Assembly: GCA_028704035.1 (NCBI GenBank)
Contig: JAQVLS010000064.1
Location: 1-7,951, forward strand
Direction of reading: 5' to 3'
DNA: 7,951 nt
Source: Desulfotomaculaceae bacterium
GTDB taxonomy: Bacteria > Bacillota > Desulfotomaculia > Desulfotomaculales > Pelotomaculaceae
Below are positions 1 through 7,583 of this stretch, in pieces (within the stretch, counting starts at the first letter, position 1; the number at the start of each line of letters is the position of its first letter). The position numbers were made by a program, and so were the translations under genes. The notes beneath the pieces are model-generated. The model was not told the DNA's origin, did not search any database, and saw only the letters and a program-made list of their open reading frames with translations.

Positions 1-519
1 CGGCAGTGGCCCTTTGAGCTGGTCCGGGCGGCCGGTCCTTATGAGGGTATATTGAAGGAAGCGATTCATCGCTTCAAGTACCTTGGCCGCCGGGGCCTGG
101 CTTTCAGCCTGGCCGGCCTGATGGTAGAAACTGCCCGCACGGAGCCTTTATTAACCTCGGTTGATCTGATACTGCCGGTGCCGCTTTCGGATGAAAAGCT
201 GCGCCTGCGAGGTTTTAACCAGGCTGCCCTGCTGGCGGAGGAAGTTGGTTGCAGACTGCAAATGCCTGTAAACCGCAAGCTGCTGGTCAAAGATTTTGAG
301 ACCCACCCCCAGACCGGCTTGAATAGGACTGCCAGAGAGCAAAACCTCAAGGGCGCCCTCAGAGTGACAAACACCGAGGTCATTCGCGGCAAGAACATCA
401 TGATTATCGATGATGTTTTTACAACCGGCAGCACTATGTCGTCAGCAGCTCTCATTATTCGCTCTGCAGGAGCAAAACATGTGTTTGGTCTTACGGTGGC
501 TGCAGGCCGATATTTTTAA
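1..519 (+). CDS. comFC: ComF family amidophosphoribosyltransferase-like protein, 5' partial
   Basis: The reading frame is open from base 1 to the TAA at 517-519, giving 172 C-terminal residues; the true start lies upstream of the window. An internal TTG at base 52 is not a start, because the family's conserved Tyr-Glu-Gly-x-Leu-Lys stretch begins before it and continues through it (IHRFKY). The decisive motif is IDDVFTTGST around residues 136-145 of the visible part, the PRPP-binding loop of type I phosphoribosyltransferases. Just before it, RTAREQNLKGAL matches the usual ComF region. Roughly 60 N-terminal residues, normally carrying a Cys zinc finger, should be missing (ComFC is about 230 aa). 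ComF proteins are cytosolic and needed for transformation, probably in handling incoming single-stranded DNA; their exact reaction is unsettled. The position upstream of hpf and secA matches B. subtilis. No clear terminator follows the stop codon. Confidence 0.93.
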   Translation, partial: RQWPFELVRAAGPYEGILKEAIHRFKYLGRRGLAFSLAGLMVETARTEPLLTSVDLILPVPLSDEKLRLRGFNQAALLAEEVGCRLQMPVNRKLLVKDFETHPQTGLNRTAREQNLKGALRVTNTEVIRGKNIMIIDDVFTTGSTMSSAALIIRSAGAKHVFGLTVAAGRYF

Positions 520-613
520 AATTCTACAAAATTCATGCCAGCCTTTTACACAATATGACATTATATTTGGGGCGATAATATTTTACCCACATCAAAAAGG
601 CCGATTTCATAAG

Positions 614-643
614 TTATTAACAGCGTTATCCACATTGTCCACA
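614..643 (+). promoter_or_regulatory. Tandem DnaA-box cluster
   Basis: TTATCCACA at 626-634 is an exact match to the DnaA box consensus. It is followed with no gap by TTGTCCACA at 635-643 (8 of 9), and preceded three bases away by TTATTAACA at 614-622 (7 of 9). All lie on the + strand. Further upstream are TTACCCACA at 583-591 (8 of 9) and TTTTACACA at 544-552 (7 of 9). An exact 9-mer is expected about 0.06 times in both strands of this window. DnaA is the replication initiator and also a transcription factor. No dnaA gene is nearby, so this is more likely a regulatory or titration site than an origin. Binding is inferred from sequence alone. Confidence 0.55.
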
Positions 644-680
644 GGCTTTTCTTTGGGTCAGCGTTTTTCGAAAGTAATTT

Positions 681-687
681 TTCGACA
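681..687 (-). promoter_or_regulatory. Putative Spo0A box (inverted)
   Basis: TTCGACA is the exact reverse complement of the 0A box TGTCGAA, bound by the phosphorylated sporulation regulator Spo0A. It lies about 125-130 bases upstream of the predicted csp transcription start and 38 bases downstream of the DnaA-box cluster. An imperfect copy, TTTCGAA, sits at 666-672 on the + strand. A single 7-mer is weak evidence; the pairing with 712-718 strengthens it. Confidence 0.45.
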
Positions 688-711
688 TTTGTAATTTCAA
701 TAAAAGCCTCT

Positions 712-718
712 TGTCGAA
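712..718 (+). promoter_or_regulatory. Putative Spo0A box
   Basis: TGTCGAA here is an exact 0A box, 24 bases after the inverted copy at 681-687. It lies about 95-100 bases upstream of the predicted csp transcription start, too far to overlap that promoter's -35 element. It may instead serve another, unrecognised promoter in the AT-rich DNA just downstream, or act as a repressor site. Confidence 0.48.
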
Positions 719-775
719 TTAAATTTATAAACAAAAAGCTGTACAAATAAAAATATTGAGCAAAATATGGAAAGC

Positions 776-805
776 TTGACAATCTTATCTCTCCTATGTT
801 ACCAT
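776..805 (+). promoter_or_regulatory. SigA-type promoter of the cold-shock gene
   Basis: A perfect -35 TTGACA (776-781) is followed after 18 bases by TACCAT (800-805), a 4 of 6 match to TATAAT. The extended -10 dinucleotide TG sits at 797-798 (TGT then TACCAT), which compensates for the weak -10. Transcription should begin near 812, giving an untranslated leader of about 43 bases before the GTG start. That start point also excludes translation from the in-frame ATG at 810. Confidence 0.7.
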
Positions 806-841
806 TTGAATGGAGGTTCTATATCTTGAGATCAAGTTTTT

Positions 842-847
842 AGGAGG
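842..847 (+). promoter_or_regulatory. Ribosome binding site deciding the csp start
   Basis: AGGAGG is a perfect Shine-Dalgarno core. It is 7 bases from the GTG at 855 but only 1 base from the in-frame ATG at 849, so the GTG is the usable start. Confidence 0.8.
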
Positions 848-854
848 TATGTTT

Positions 855-1052
855 GTGGTTGGCACGGTTAAATGGTTTAACCAGGAAAAGGGTTATGGTT
901 TTATCGAGAGGGAGGATGGTGGAGACGTATTTGTCCACTTCTCGGCGATTCAGGAGGAAGGCTTTAAGACCCTAGCCGAGGGTCAGAAGGTTGAATTCGA
1001 TATCGTCGAAGGCGCCCGGGGGCCTCAGGCGGCCAACGTGATGAAAATATAA
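855..1052 (+). CDS. csp: Cold-shock protein (CspA/CspB family)
   Basis: A 65-residue single-domain cold-shock protein: an OB-fold that binds single-stranded RNA and DNA in the cytosol, melts RNA structure and aids translation and transcription at low temperature or in growth transitions. The two nucleic-acid-binding motifs are intact: RNP1 as KGYGFI at residues 12-17 and RNP2 as VFVHF at 25-29. Trp7, Phe8 and the aromatic surface residues are present, and the C-terminal GPQAANV block is normal. I chose the GTG at 855 because it is optimally spaced from AGGAGG and yields the usual family length. Starts at 810 or 849 would add non-conserved residues and clash with the promoter or the ribosome binding site. 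Its own promoter (776-805) and terminator (1058-1085) make it monocistronic. The leader is short, so the long thermosensing leader of E. coli cspA is absent. Confidence 0.95.
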   Translation: MVGTVKWFNQEKGYGFIEREDGGDVFVHFSAIQEEGFKTLAEGQKVEFDIVEGARGPQAANVMKI

Positions 1053-1057
1053 AGATG

Positions 1058-1085
1058 AAATACCCCAGCTCAGCCTGGGGTATTT
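1058..1085 (+). terminator. Hairpin terminator after csp
   Basis: A perfect 11-bp stem (AAATACCCCAG at 1058-1068 with CTGGGGTATTT at 1075-1085) surrounds a 6-base loop, six bases after the csp stop. The T-tract is short and interrupted (TATTTAAAT), so termination may be incomplete and some read-through into hpf is possible. Confidence 0.72.
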
Positions 1086-1111
1086 AAATCTAATGAGGTT
1101 TAAGAAAAGAT

Positions 1112-1131
1112 TTATTCCATAAAGGGAATAA
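1112..1131. repeat. Inverted repeat upstream of hpf
   Basis: TTATTCC (1112-1118) and GGAATAA (1125-1131) form a perfect 7-bp inverted repeat with a 6-base centre, 45 bases before the hpf start. Its right arm overlaps AGGGAATAA (1123-1131), which fits the SigH -10 pattern RNNGAATWW. No convincing SigH -35 or vegetative promoter pair was found in 1086-1175. It may be an operator, a small hairpin or chance. Confidence 0.35.
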
Positions 1132-1175
1132 TAAACACAGGATAAAAATATTACTATGACGGAAGGGGTGTTCAT

Positions 1176-1706
1176 ATGGGGGTAAAGGTTCGCGGTAGAA
1201 ACATCGAAGTGACGGATGCTTTGAAGGAATACATTAACAAGCGACTGCGAAAACTCGAAAAATACATTGATAACTTGGGTGAAGCCCAAGTTACCCTATC
1301 TGTGGTAAGGGGGTTCCACCGGGTTGAAGTGACCACTTCCATCAACGGGATGATCTTAAGAGGGGAAGAAAGCACCGATGATATGTACGCCTCTATCGAC
1401 CTGGTGGTGGATAAGCTCGAAAAACAAATTGAGAAATATAAAGGCAAGCTACAGAGGAGGGGTGCCAGGTTTGCCAATAACCTGAAGACGCCTGCTGCTG
1501 TAAATGTTGAAGTTGAAGAGGAAGGGCCGCGCCTGGTGCGGACAAAACGTTTTGCTATTAAACCAATGCCGGTCGATGAGGCCGTCCTGCAGATGAACCT
1601 GCTGGGACACAATTTCTTTGTGTTTTCCAATGCCGAAACTGAACAGGTTAATGTTGTTTACAAGCGCAAGGACGGCAATTATGGTCTAATCGAGCCAGAG
1701 TTCTAG
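1176..1706 (+). CDS. hpf: Ribosome hibernation promoting factor, long form
   Basis: A 176-residue protein of the long HPF (YvyD/RaiA) type. In stationary phase or stress it binds the 30S decoding region, blocks translation and joins 70S ribosomes into inactive 100S dimers. The N-terminal S30AE domain covers about residues 1-100 (GVKVRGRNIEVTDAL, then the Arg/Lys-rich helix of KRLRKLEKYI and the EKYKGKLQRR helix). After a variable linker, the C-terminal dimerisation domain spans about 120-176 (MPVDEAVLQMNLLGHNFFVF, ending DGNYGLIEPEF), which distinguishes long HPF from short HPF. The ATG at 1176 follows GGAAGGGGTG (1161-1170) at suitable spacing and begins exactly where the family begins. It lies between two terminators and directly upstream of secA, as yvyD does in B. 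subtilis. That gene is stress- and SigH-controlled in B. subtilis; the promoter used here is unclear. Confidence 0.96.
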   Translation: MGVKVRGRNIEVTDALKEYINKRLRKLEKYIDNLGEAQVTLSVVRGFHRVEVTTSINGMILRGEESTDDMYASIDLVVDKLEKQIEKYKGKLQRRGARFANNLKTPAAVNVEVEEEGPRLVRTKRFAIKPMPVDEAVLQMNLLGHNFFVFSNAETEQVNVVYKRKDGNYGLIEPEF

Positions 1707-1710
1707 GATC

Positions 1711-1756
1711 CCAATAAAAACAGGCGCCTCGTTAAGCAGGCGCCTGTTTTTATTGG
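1711..1756. terminator. Strong, potentially bidirectional terminator after hpf
   Basis: A perfect 19-bp stem (1711-1729 with 1738-1756) encloses an 8-base loop (1730-1737), starting five bases after the hpf stop. The GC core CAGGCGCCT is flanked by five As on the left and five Ts on the right within the stem, so the structure has a T-tract on either strand. It should insulate hpf from the secA promoter 32 bases downstream. Confidence 0.88.
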
Positions 1757-1787
1757 TCCGGCGCCGTTCTGGCAAATAGTCCCATAA

Positions 1788-1816
1788 TTGACTGCTTTAT
1801 CGAATATCAGTATAAT
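1788..1816 (+). promoter_or_regulatory. Near-consensus SigA promoter of secA
   Basis: TTGACT (1788-1793, 5 of 6) and TATAAT (1811-1816, 6 of 6) are separated by the optimal 17 bases. Transcription should begin near 1823, leaving a leader of about 43 bases before the secA ATG. It is the best vegetative promoter in the window, and the predicted unit is secA-prfB. No SecM-like leader gene is present. Confidence 0.82.
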
Positions 1817-1865
1817 ATAAAATGGTTATATGTGTTTAGATGTCTGATATTTGAGGTGTTATGAA

Positions 1866-4523
<2,658 letters not shown>

Positions 4524-4543
4524 AAAAAGGAATGGTTGAAAGA

Positions 4544-5651
4544 ATGTTCACAGAGTTGAAACGGGAGCTGGAACCGCTTGGCAAAAGAATAGAAGATTTG
4601 AGGGTTTCCCTTTGACATAGCCGGTAAAGAAGAAGAAATCGGCAGGTTGGATGATCAAATGCTCAACTGCGGTTTTTGGGATAATCAGACGACGGCGCAG
4701 AAAACTGTACAGCGGGTGGCGAACCTGCGTGACAAGGTTTCTGCTTTTCAGGACCTTGTAAAAAAGTATGAGGAACTAGAGGTCTTAGTAGAACTGGGCC
4801 AAGAGGAAAAAGATGAGTCACTGGCTGGAGAAGCCGGAGAAAGTCTGGGTTTAGTTACCAGGCTGATGGAAGAGATGGAATTGGCAATTCTGCTCAATGG
4901 TCCTTACGACCGGGGCAGCGCTATTATCGCCCTCCACGCCGGCGCCGGCGGCACCGAGGCCCAGGACTGGGTAGAAATGCTCCTGCGGATGTACGGGCGC
5001 TGGGCGGAGCGGCGCCGCTATAGGGTTGAGGTTTTAGACATGCTGCCGGGTGATGAGGCCGGTATCAAAAGCGCCACCATTGAAGTTATCGGCGCCAACG
5101 CTTACGGTTATCTTCTGGCGGAAAAGGGAGTGCACCGGCTGGTGCGTATTTCGCCTTTTGACACCGCTGGACGGCGGCACACTTCTTTCGCTTCCGTGGA
5201 TGTCCTGCCGGAAGTGGAAGAAGGTGTGGACGTGCAGATCGACCCGGAGGACCTCAAAATCGATACCTTCCGCTCCGGCGGCGCCGGCGGGCAGCACGTC
5301 AACAAAACAGATTCGGCAGTCCGGATGACCCACCTCCCTACCGGGATCGTTGTATCCTGCCAGAATGAACGCTCCCAGATGGCCAACCGGTTGGCAGCCA
5401 TGAAAATGCTGAAGGCCAAGCTTATTGATCTGGAGATCCGCAAAAAAGAAGCCGAACTGGCGGCGCTGCGCAGTGACCAGCAGGAAATAGCCTGGGGCAG
5501 CCAGATCCGGTCCTATATATTCCACCCCTACAGCATGGTCAAGGACCACCGCACCGGGTGGGAGGCGGGAAATATAAACGCTGTGATGGATGGCGATATC
5601 GACCCTCTTATCGCCTCCTACCTGAAAGTAAAGGCCCGGCGGCAAATGTAA
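4544..5651 (+). CDS. prfB: Peptide chain release factor 2, with programmed +1 frameshift
   Basis: RF2 recognises UGA and UAA and triggers peptide release. The gene is read as 4544-4612 plus 4614-5651: 23 codons from ATG 4544 end at an in-frame TGA (4613-4615), and skipping T4613 continues with GAC at 4614, giving 368 residues, the normal RF2 length. The codon-recognition tripeptide Ser-Pro-Phe is at residues 203-205, diagnostic of RF2 rather than RF1. The catalytic GGQ is at 248-250 in GGAGGQHVNKTDSAVR. The N-terminal helical domain begins MFTELKRELEPLGKR, with FWD and the usual heptad pattern after the shift. A conventional scan shows only the second part from ATG 4647, which would lack the N-terminal helix. 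The ribosome site AAGGA (4527-4531) is 12 bases from ATG 4544; ATG 4532, in the same frame, is too close to it. The gene is probably cotranscribed with secA and autoregulated through RF2 levels. Confidence 0.96.
4600..4616 (+). promoter_or_regulatory. Programmed +1 ribosomal frameshift site of prfB
   Basis: The slip sequence CTT TGA C (4610-4616) is the conserved RF2 shift site: peptidyl-tRNA-Leu moves from CUU to UUU when RF2 is scarce, bypassing the UGA. A Shine-Dalgarno-like GAGGG (4600-4604) lies upstream. Its AGGG (4601-4604) occupies the same codon position as the start of the E. coli AGGGGG element, but it is two Gs shorter, leaving five rather than three bases before CTT. The stimulator therefore looks weaker than in E. 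coli. Confidence 0.93.
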
Positions 5652-5663
5652 TAATTTGATTAT

Positions 5664-5690
5664 AAGAAGCGCGTAACGCGCTTCTTTTTT
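5664..5690 (+). terminator. Rho-independent terminator after prfB
   Basis: A perfect 10-bp stem (AAGAAGCGCG at 5664-5673 with CGCGCTTCTT at 5677-5686), a 3-base loop TAA and a run of six Ts (5685-5690) lie 12 bases after the prfB stop. This is a textbook terminator and ends the predicted secA-prfB unit. Confidence 0.92.
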
Positions 5691-5737
5691 AATACCTTCA
5701 TAGCGCCGGAGTATTCTGGATATCCTAACCATGTCAA

Positions 5738-5750
5738 GGGGACGGTTCTC
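5738..5750 (+). repeat. Possible solitary REP-like half-element
   Basis: GGGGACGGTTCTC lies in the 160-base gap between prfB and yitT. From memory, GGGGACGGTTCT with a distal AGAACCGTCCCC arm is a common intergenic repeat in Peptococcaceae-type genomes. No complementary arm is found in this window, so if it is such a repeat it is a fragment. The rest of the gap (5691-5853) shows only a weak hairpin (GATTCCTG at 5763-5770 with CGGGAATC at 5779-5786) and no convincing promoter. Confidence 0.3.
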
Positions 5751-5841
5751 TTAAAATGTTTTGATTCCTGTTTGATGTCGGGAATCACCAGGTACGTCCA
5801 CATGATTTGCCCTGATTACCCTTGATTGCATGATTATATTT

Positions 5842-5847
5842 GGAGTG
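5842..5847 (+). promoter_or_regulatory. Ribosome binding site deciding the yitT-family start
   Basis: GGAGTG is six bases before ATG 5854. The earlier in-frame ATG at 5830 has no such site and would add eight non-conserved residues. Confidence 0.6.
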
Positions 5848-5853
5848 TCACAG

Positions 5854-6696
5854 ATGGTGTGGAAAATACTCCGGGAAACAATCGGTGTGAGCGTGGGGGT
5901 GGTTTTAACCGCCCTGGGGCTGGATATGTTTCTGATACCAAATAAAATAGCGGCCGGAGGTGTAAGCGGCATTGCTATCATCTTGCATTACCTGATTGAT
6001 GTGCCGGTAGGAGTAGCCATGCTTACCCTGAACGTGCCGCTTTTTGCTGCGGGCATCTACCGTTTGGGGCTGCGGTTTGGGTTTCGTTCACTCTTCGGCA
6101 CGGTGGCCCTTTCTGTTGCTGTTGACGCCCTCGCCCCTTTCCTGCCGGTTCCCACACAGGATATACTGTTGGCCGGTCTTTTCGGGGGGGTGCTGGTGGG
6201 ACTCGGTCTGGGACTGGTCTTCCGGTATAACGGTACCACCGGGGGAACCGATCTCGCTGCCGCGGTGCTGCGAACCTATACCGGGGCGAACATCGGTCAG
6301 ATGCTTTTCCTGGTGGATGCCACAGTCGTACTCGCGGCGGGGATTGTTTTTCAATCAGCCGAGCTGGCGATGTACGCGCTTATTACCATCTTTGTGACCT
6401 CCTGGATGATCGACCTGTTGCAGGAGGGTTTCAGCTACAGCAAGGCTTTTTTAATCATTTCCGATCAGCCGGGAGAAATAGCGGCGGCTATTGTCAGAGG
6501 GTTGAACAGAGGCGCCACCGCATGGCCGGCCAGGGGCGTCTACACCGGCACAGAAAGGGAAATTATCCTTGTGGTTGTAAACCGGTCTGAAGTAACCCAC
6601 CTGAAAGAGATTGTTTATGGGGCCGATCCGCACGCCTTCGTGATCCTAACGGATGTACATGAAGTACTGGGAGAAGGATTCAAAAAATATGAGTAG
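5854..6696 (+). CDS. YitT family (DUF161/DUF2179) integral membrane protein
   Basis: A 280-residue membrane protein of the YitT family, whose members are widespread and multi-copy in Firmicutes; their substrate is not established. The N-terminal DUF161 region (about 1-190) has roughly six hydrophobic segments, beginning with the family block GLDMFLIPNKIAAGGVSG, then glycine-rich helices (LLAGLFGGVLVGLGLGL) and the conserved polar NGTTGGTD between helices. The C-terminal cytosolic DUF2179 domain runs from about 195 to 275 (SYSKAFLIIS to the AFVILTDVHEVLGEGF end), an alpha/beta fold thought to be regulatory. I chose ATG 5854 over 5830 because of GGAGTG six bases upstream and because the family begins near here. 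It has a strong terminator upstream and 200 bases to ftsE, so it is probably its own unit. In B. subtilis a member (YvjA) is encoded near ftsX, so the neighbourhood is not foreign. Confidence 0.93.
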   Translation: MVWKILRETIGVSVGVVLTALGLDMFLIPNKIAAGGVSGIAIILHYLIDVPVGVAMLTLNVPLFAAGIYRLGLRFGFRSLFGTVALSVAVDALAPFLPVPTQDILLAGLFGGVLVGLGLGLVFRYNGTTGGTDLAAAVLRTYTGANIGQMLFLVDATVVLAAGIVFQSAELAMYALITIFVTSWMIDLLQEGFSYSKAFLIISDQPGEIAAAIVRGLNRGATAWPARGVYTGTEREIILVVVNRSEVTHLKEIVYGADPHAFVILTDVHEVLGEGFKKYE

Positions 6697-6698
6697 GA

Positions 6699-6757
6699 CG
6701 GGTTTCAACCCGCCAATCCAATTGGGGACACACCTTAGCTTCAGAGCCAATCCCCAA
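6699..6757. repeat. Hairpins and a GGGGAC-type repeat fragment after yitT
   Basis: Right after the yitT stop there is a small hairpin, CGGGTT-TC-AACCCG (6699-6712), and an 8-base palindrome CCAATTGG (6718-6725). A 7-bp stem follows, TTGGGGA (6722-6728) with TCCCCAA (6751-6757), around a loop containing CACACCTTAGC. GCCAATCC is directly repeated at 6712-6719 and 6746-6753. TTGGGGACACACCTTA resembles intergenic repeats I recall from related genomes. T-rich DNA follows at 6771-6785, so the larger hairpin could also weakly terminate yitT. Confidence 0.4.
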
Positions 6758-6806
6758 ATAGGAGCGTGTTATTTTTCTCCTTTTTAGGAAGGAATATAGC
6801 CTGTTA

Positions 6807-6813
6807 TGTCGAA
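6807..6813 (+). promoter_or_regulatory. Putative Spo0A box upstream of ftsE
   Basis: TGTCGAA is an exact 0A box, 83 bases before the ftsE start codon. A weak vegetative promoter candidate follows (TTGATG at 6833-6838 and GACAAT at 6855-6860, 16-base spacing), placing the box just upstream of its -35 region. FtsEX affects entry into sporulation in B. subtilis, which makes Spo0A control plausible but unproven. Confidence 0.42.
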
Positions 6814-6884
6814 GATCAAATGGATTTGTTGCTTGATGTCTTAACTAATCAGCTGACAATAACCAGAATGAACACACGAGATAA

Positions 6885-6890
6885 GAGGTG
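6885..6890 (+). promoter_or_regulatory. Ribosome binding site deciding the ftsE start
   Basis: GAGGTG is six bases before TTG 6897. The GTG inside it (6888-6890) is in frame with ftsE but is part of the binding site itself, so TTG is preferred as the start. Confidence 0.65.
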
Positions 6891-6896
6891 CCCCGT

Positions 6897-7583
6897 TTGA
6901 TCCAGCTGCAAAATGTTACCAGGACCTATAACAATGGCGCGAAAGCACTCATAGATGTCACCGTGAAGATTAAAAAAGGCGAATTTGTTTTCCTGGTTGG
7001 GCCAAGCGGCGCCGGCAAGTCAACCCTGACCAAACTATTGTACCGGGAAGAGATCCCTAACCGCGGCCAGGTTATCCTCGGCGGGAAAAATGTAGTCCGC
7101 ATGCGTCCCCGGGAAATACCTTACCTGCGTCGCAAAATCGGCATGGTCTTTCAGGATTTCCGTCTGCTTCCCAGAAAGACAGTTGCTGAAAATGTTTCTT
7201 TCGCCCTGGATGTTATCGGCGCCTCGAACAAAGAGATTAAGCGGGCTGTGCCCGCAGTGCTAAGCATGGTAGGGCTCACCGAAAAGGCAGATGTTTTTCC
7301 CGAACACCTGTCAGGGGGCGAACAGCAGCGGGTGTGCGTAGCGCGGGCCATTGTAAACAATCCGGTCTTGCTTATCGCCGATGAACCCACAGGCAACCTG
7401 GATCCGAAGACCTCCTGGGAACTGATGAAGCTGTTTTTGGCTATTAACCGGCGCGGCACATCTATTATCATGGCCACTCATGCCTGGGACATTGTTGATC
7501 GGATGAAGAAGCGCGTGATAGAGATGGCTAACGGAAGGATTGTGCGGGACGAGGAAGAGGGAGCGTACCGCAATGAAGCTTAA
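6897..7583 (+). CDS. ftsE: Cell-division ABC transporter ATP-binding protein FtsE
   Basis: A 228-residue ABC ATPase that works with the membrane protein FtsX. ATP cycling by FtsE transmits a signal through FtsX that activates peptidoglycan hydrolases during growth and division; it is not a true transporter. All ABC motifs are intact: Walker A GPSGAGKS at residues 35-42, Q-loop Gln86 in FQDFRLLP, signature LSGGEQQR at 138-145, Walker B LLIADE at 158-163 and the H-loop His195 in MATHAWDIVD. The stretch KLLYREEIPNRG after Walker A is typical of FtsE rather than of lipoprotein or macrolide exporters. I chose TTG 6897 because it gives MIQLQNV, the usual family start, at ideal spacing from GAGGTG. 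The GTG at 6888 would overlap that site. The gene overlaps ftsX by 11 bases, indicating translational coupling. Confidence 0.97.
   Translation: MIQLQNVTRTYNNGAKALIDVTVKIKKGEFVFLVGPSGAGKSTLTKLLYREEIPNRGQVILGGKNVVRMRPREIPYLRRKIGMVFQDFRLLPRKTVAENVSFALDVIGASNKEIKRAVPAVLSMVGLTEKADVFPEHLSGGEQQRVCVARAIVNNPVLLIADEPTGNLDPKTSWELMKLFLAINRRGTSIIMATHAWDIVDRMKKRVIEMANGRIVRDEEEGAYRNEA

Larger units (their letters stand above)
520..775. other. AT-rich intergenic regulatory region between comFC and csp
   Basis: No gene is supported here. A frame open over 410-694 overlaps comFC, has no ribosome binding site and no recognisable protein. The stretch 691-775 is only about 25 percent GC by hand count, far below the flanking genes. 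It contains DnaA-box-like 9-mers at 583-591, 614-622, 626-634 and 635-643, and two perfect 7-base Spo0A boxes at 681-687 and 712-718, all upstream of the csp promoter. An 8-base direct repeat TTTTTCGA occurs at 664-671 and 678-685. No terminator with a T-tract was found after comFC. Confidence 0.6.

Noticed and set aside
410..694. A 94-codon plus-strand frame crossing the comFC end into the intergenic region
   Set aside because: It overlaps the conserved PRPP motif of comFC in another frame, has no ribosome site and no recognisable protein, and runs over the DnaA and Spo0A sites.
812..843. A five-codon leader (TTG 826 to TAG 843) after GGAGG in front of csp
   Set aside because: The predicted transcript starts at about 812, so its binding site would be at the very 5' end; a five-codon TTG frame is easily chance.
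4613..4615. In-frame TGA in prfB as a damaging mutation
   Set aside because: It is the conserved programmed frameshift stop, not a defect.
4647..5651. prfB as a plain gene starting at ATG 4647
   Set aside because: That would omit the conserved N-terminal helix. The CTT TGA C site and the 23 upstream codons restore a full-length RF2.
5034..5732. A 232-codon minus-strand open frame opposite prfB
   Set aside because: It is antisense to conserved RF2 sequence and crosses the terminator; it looks like a shadow of the prfB codon pattern.
5835..5840. TATATT as a -10 element for yitT
   Set aside because: It has no acceptable -35 at 16-18 bases, and the start of transcription would fall within the ribosome binding site.
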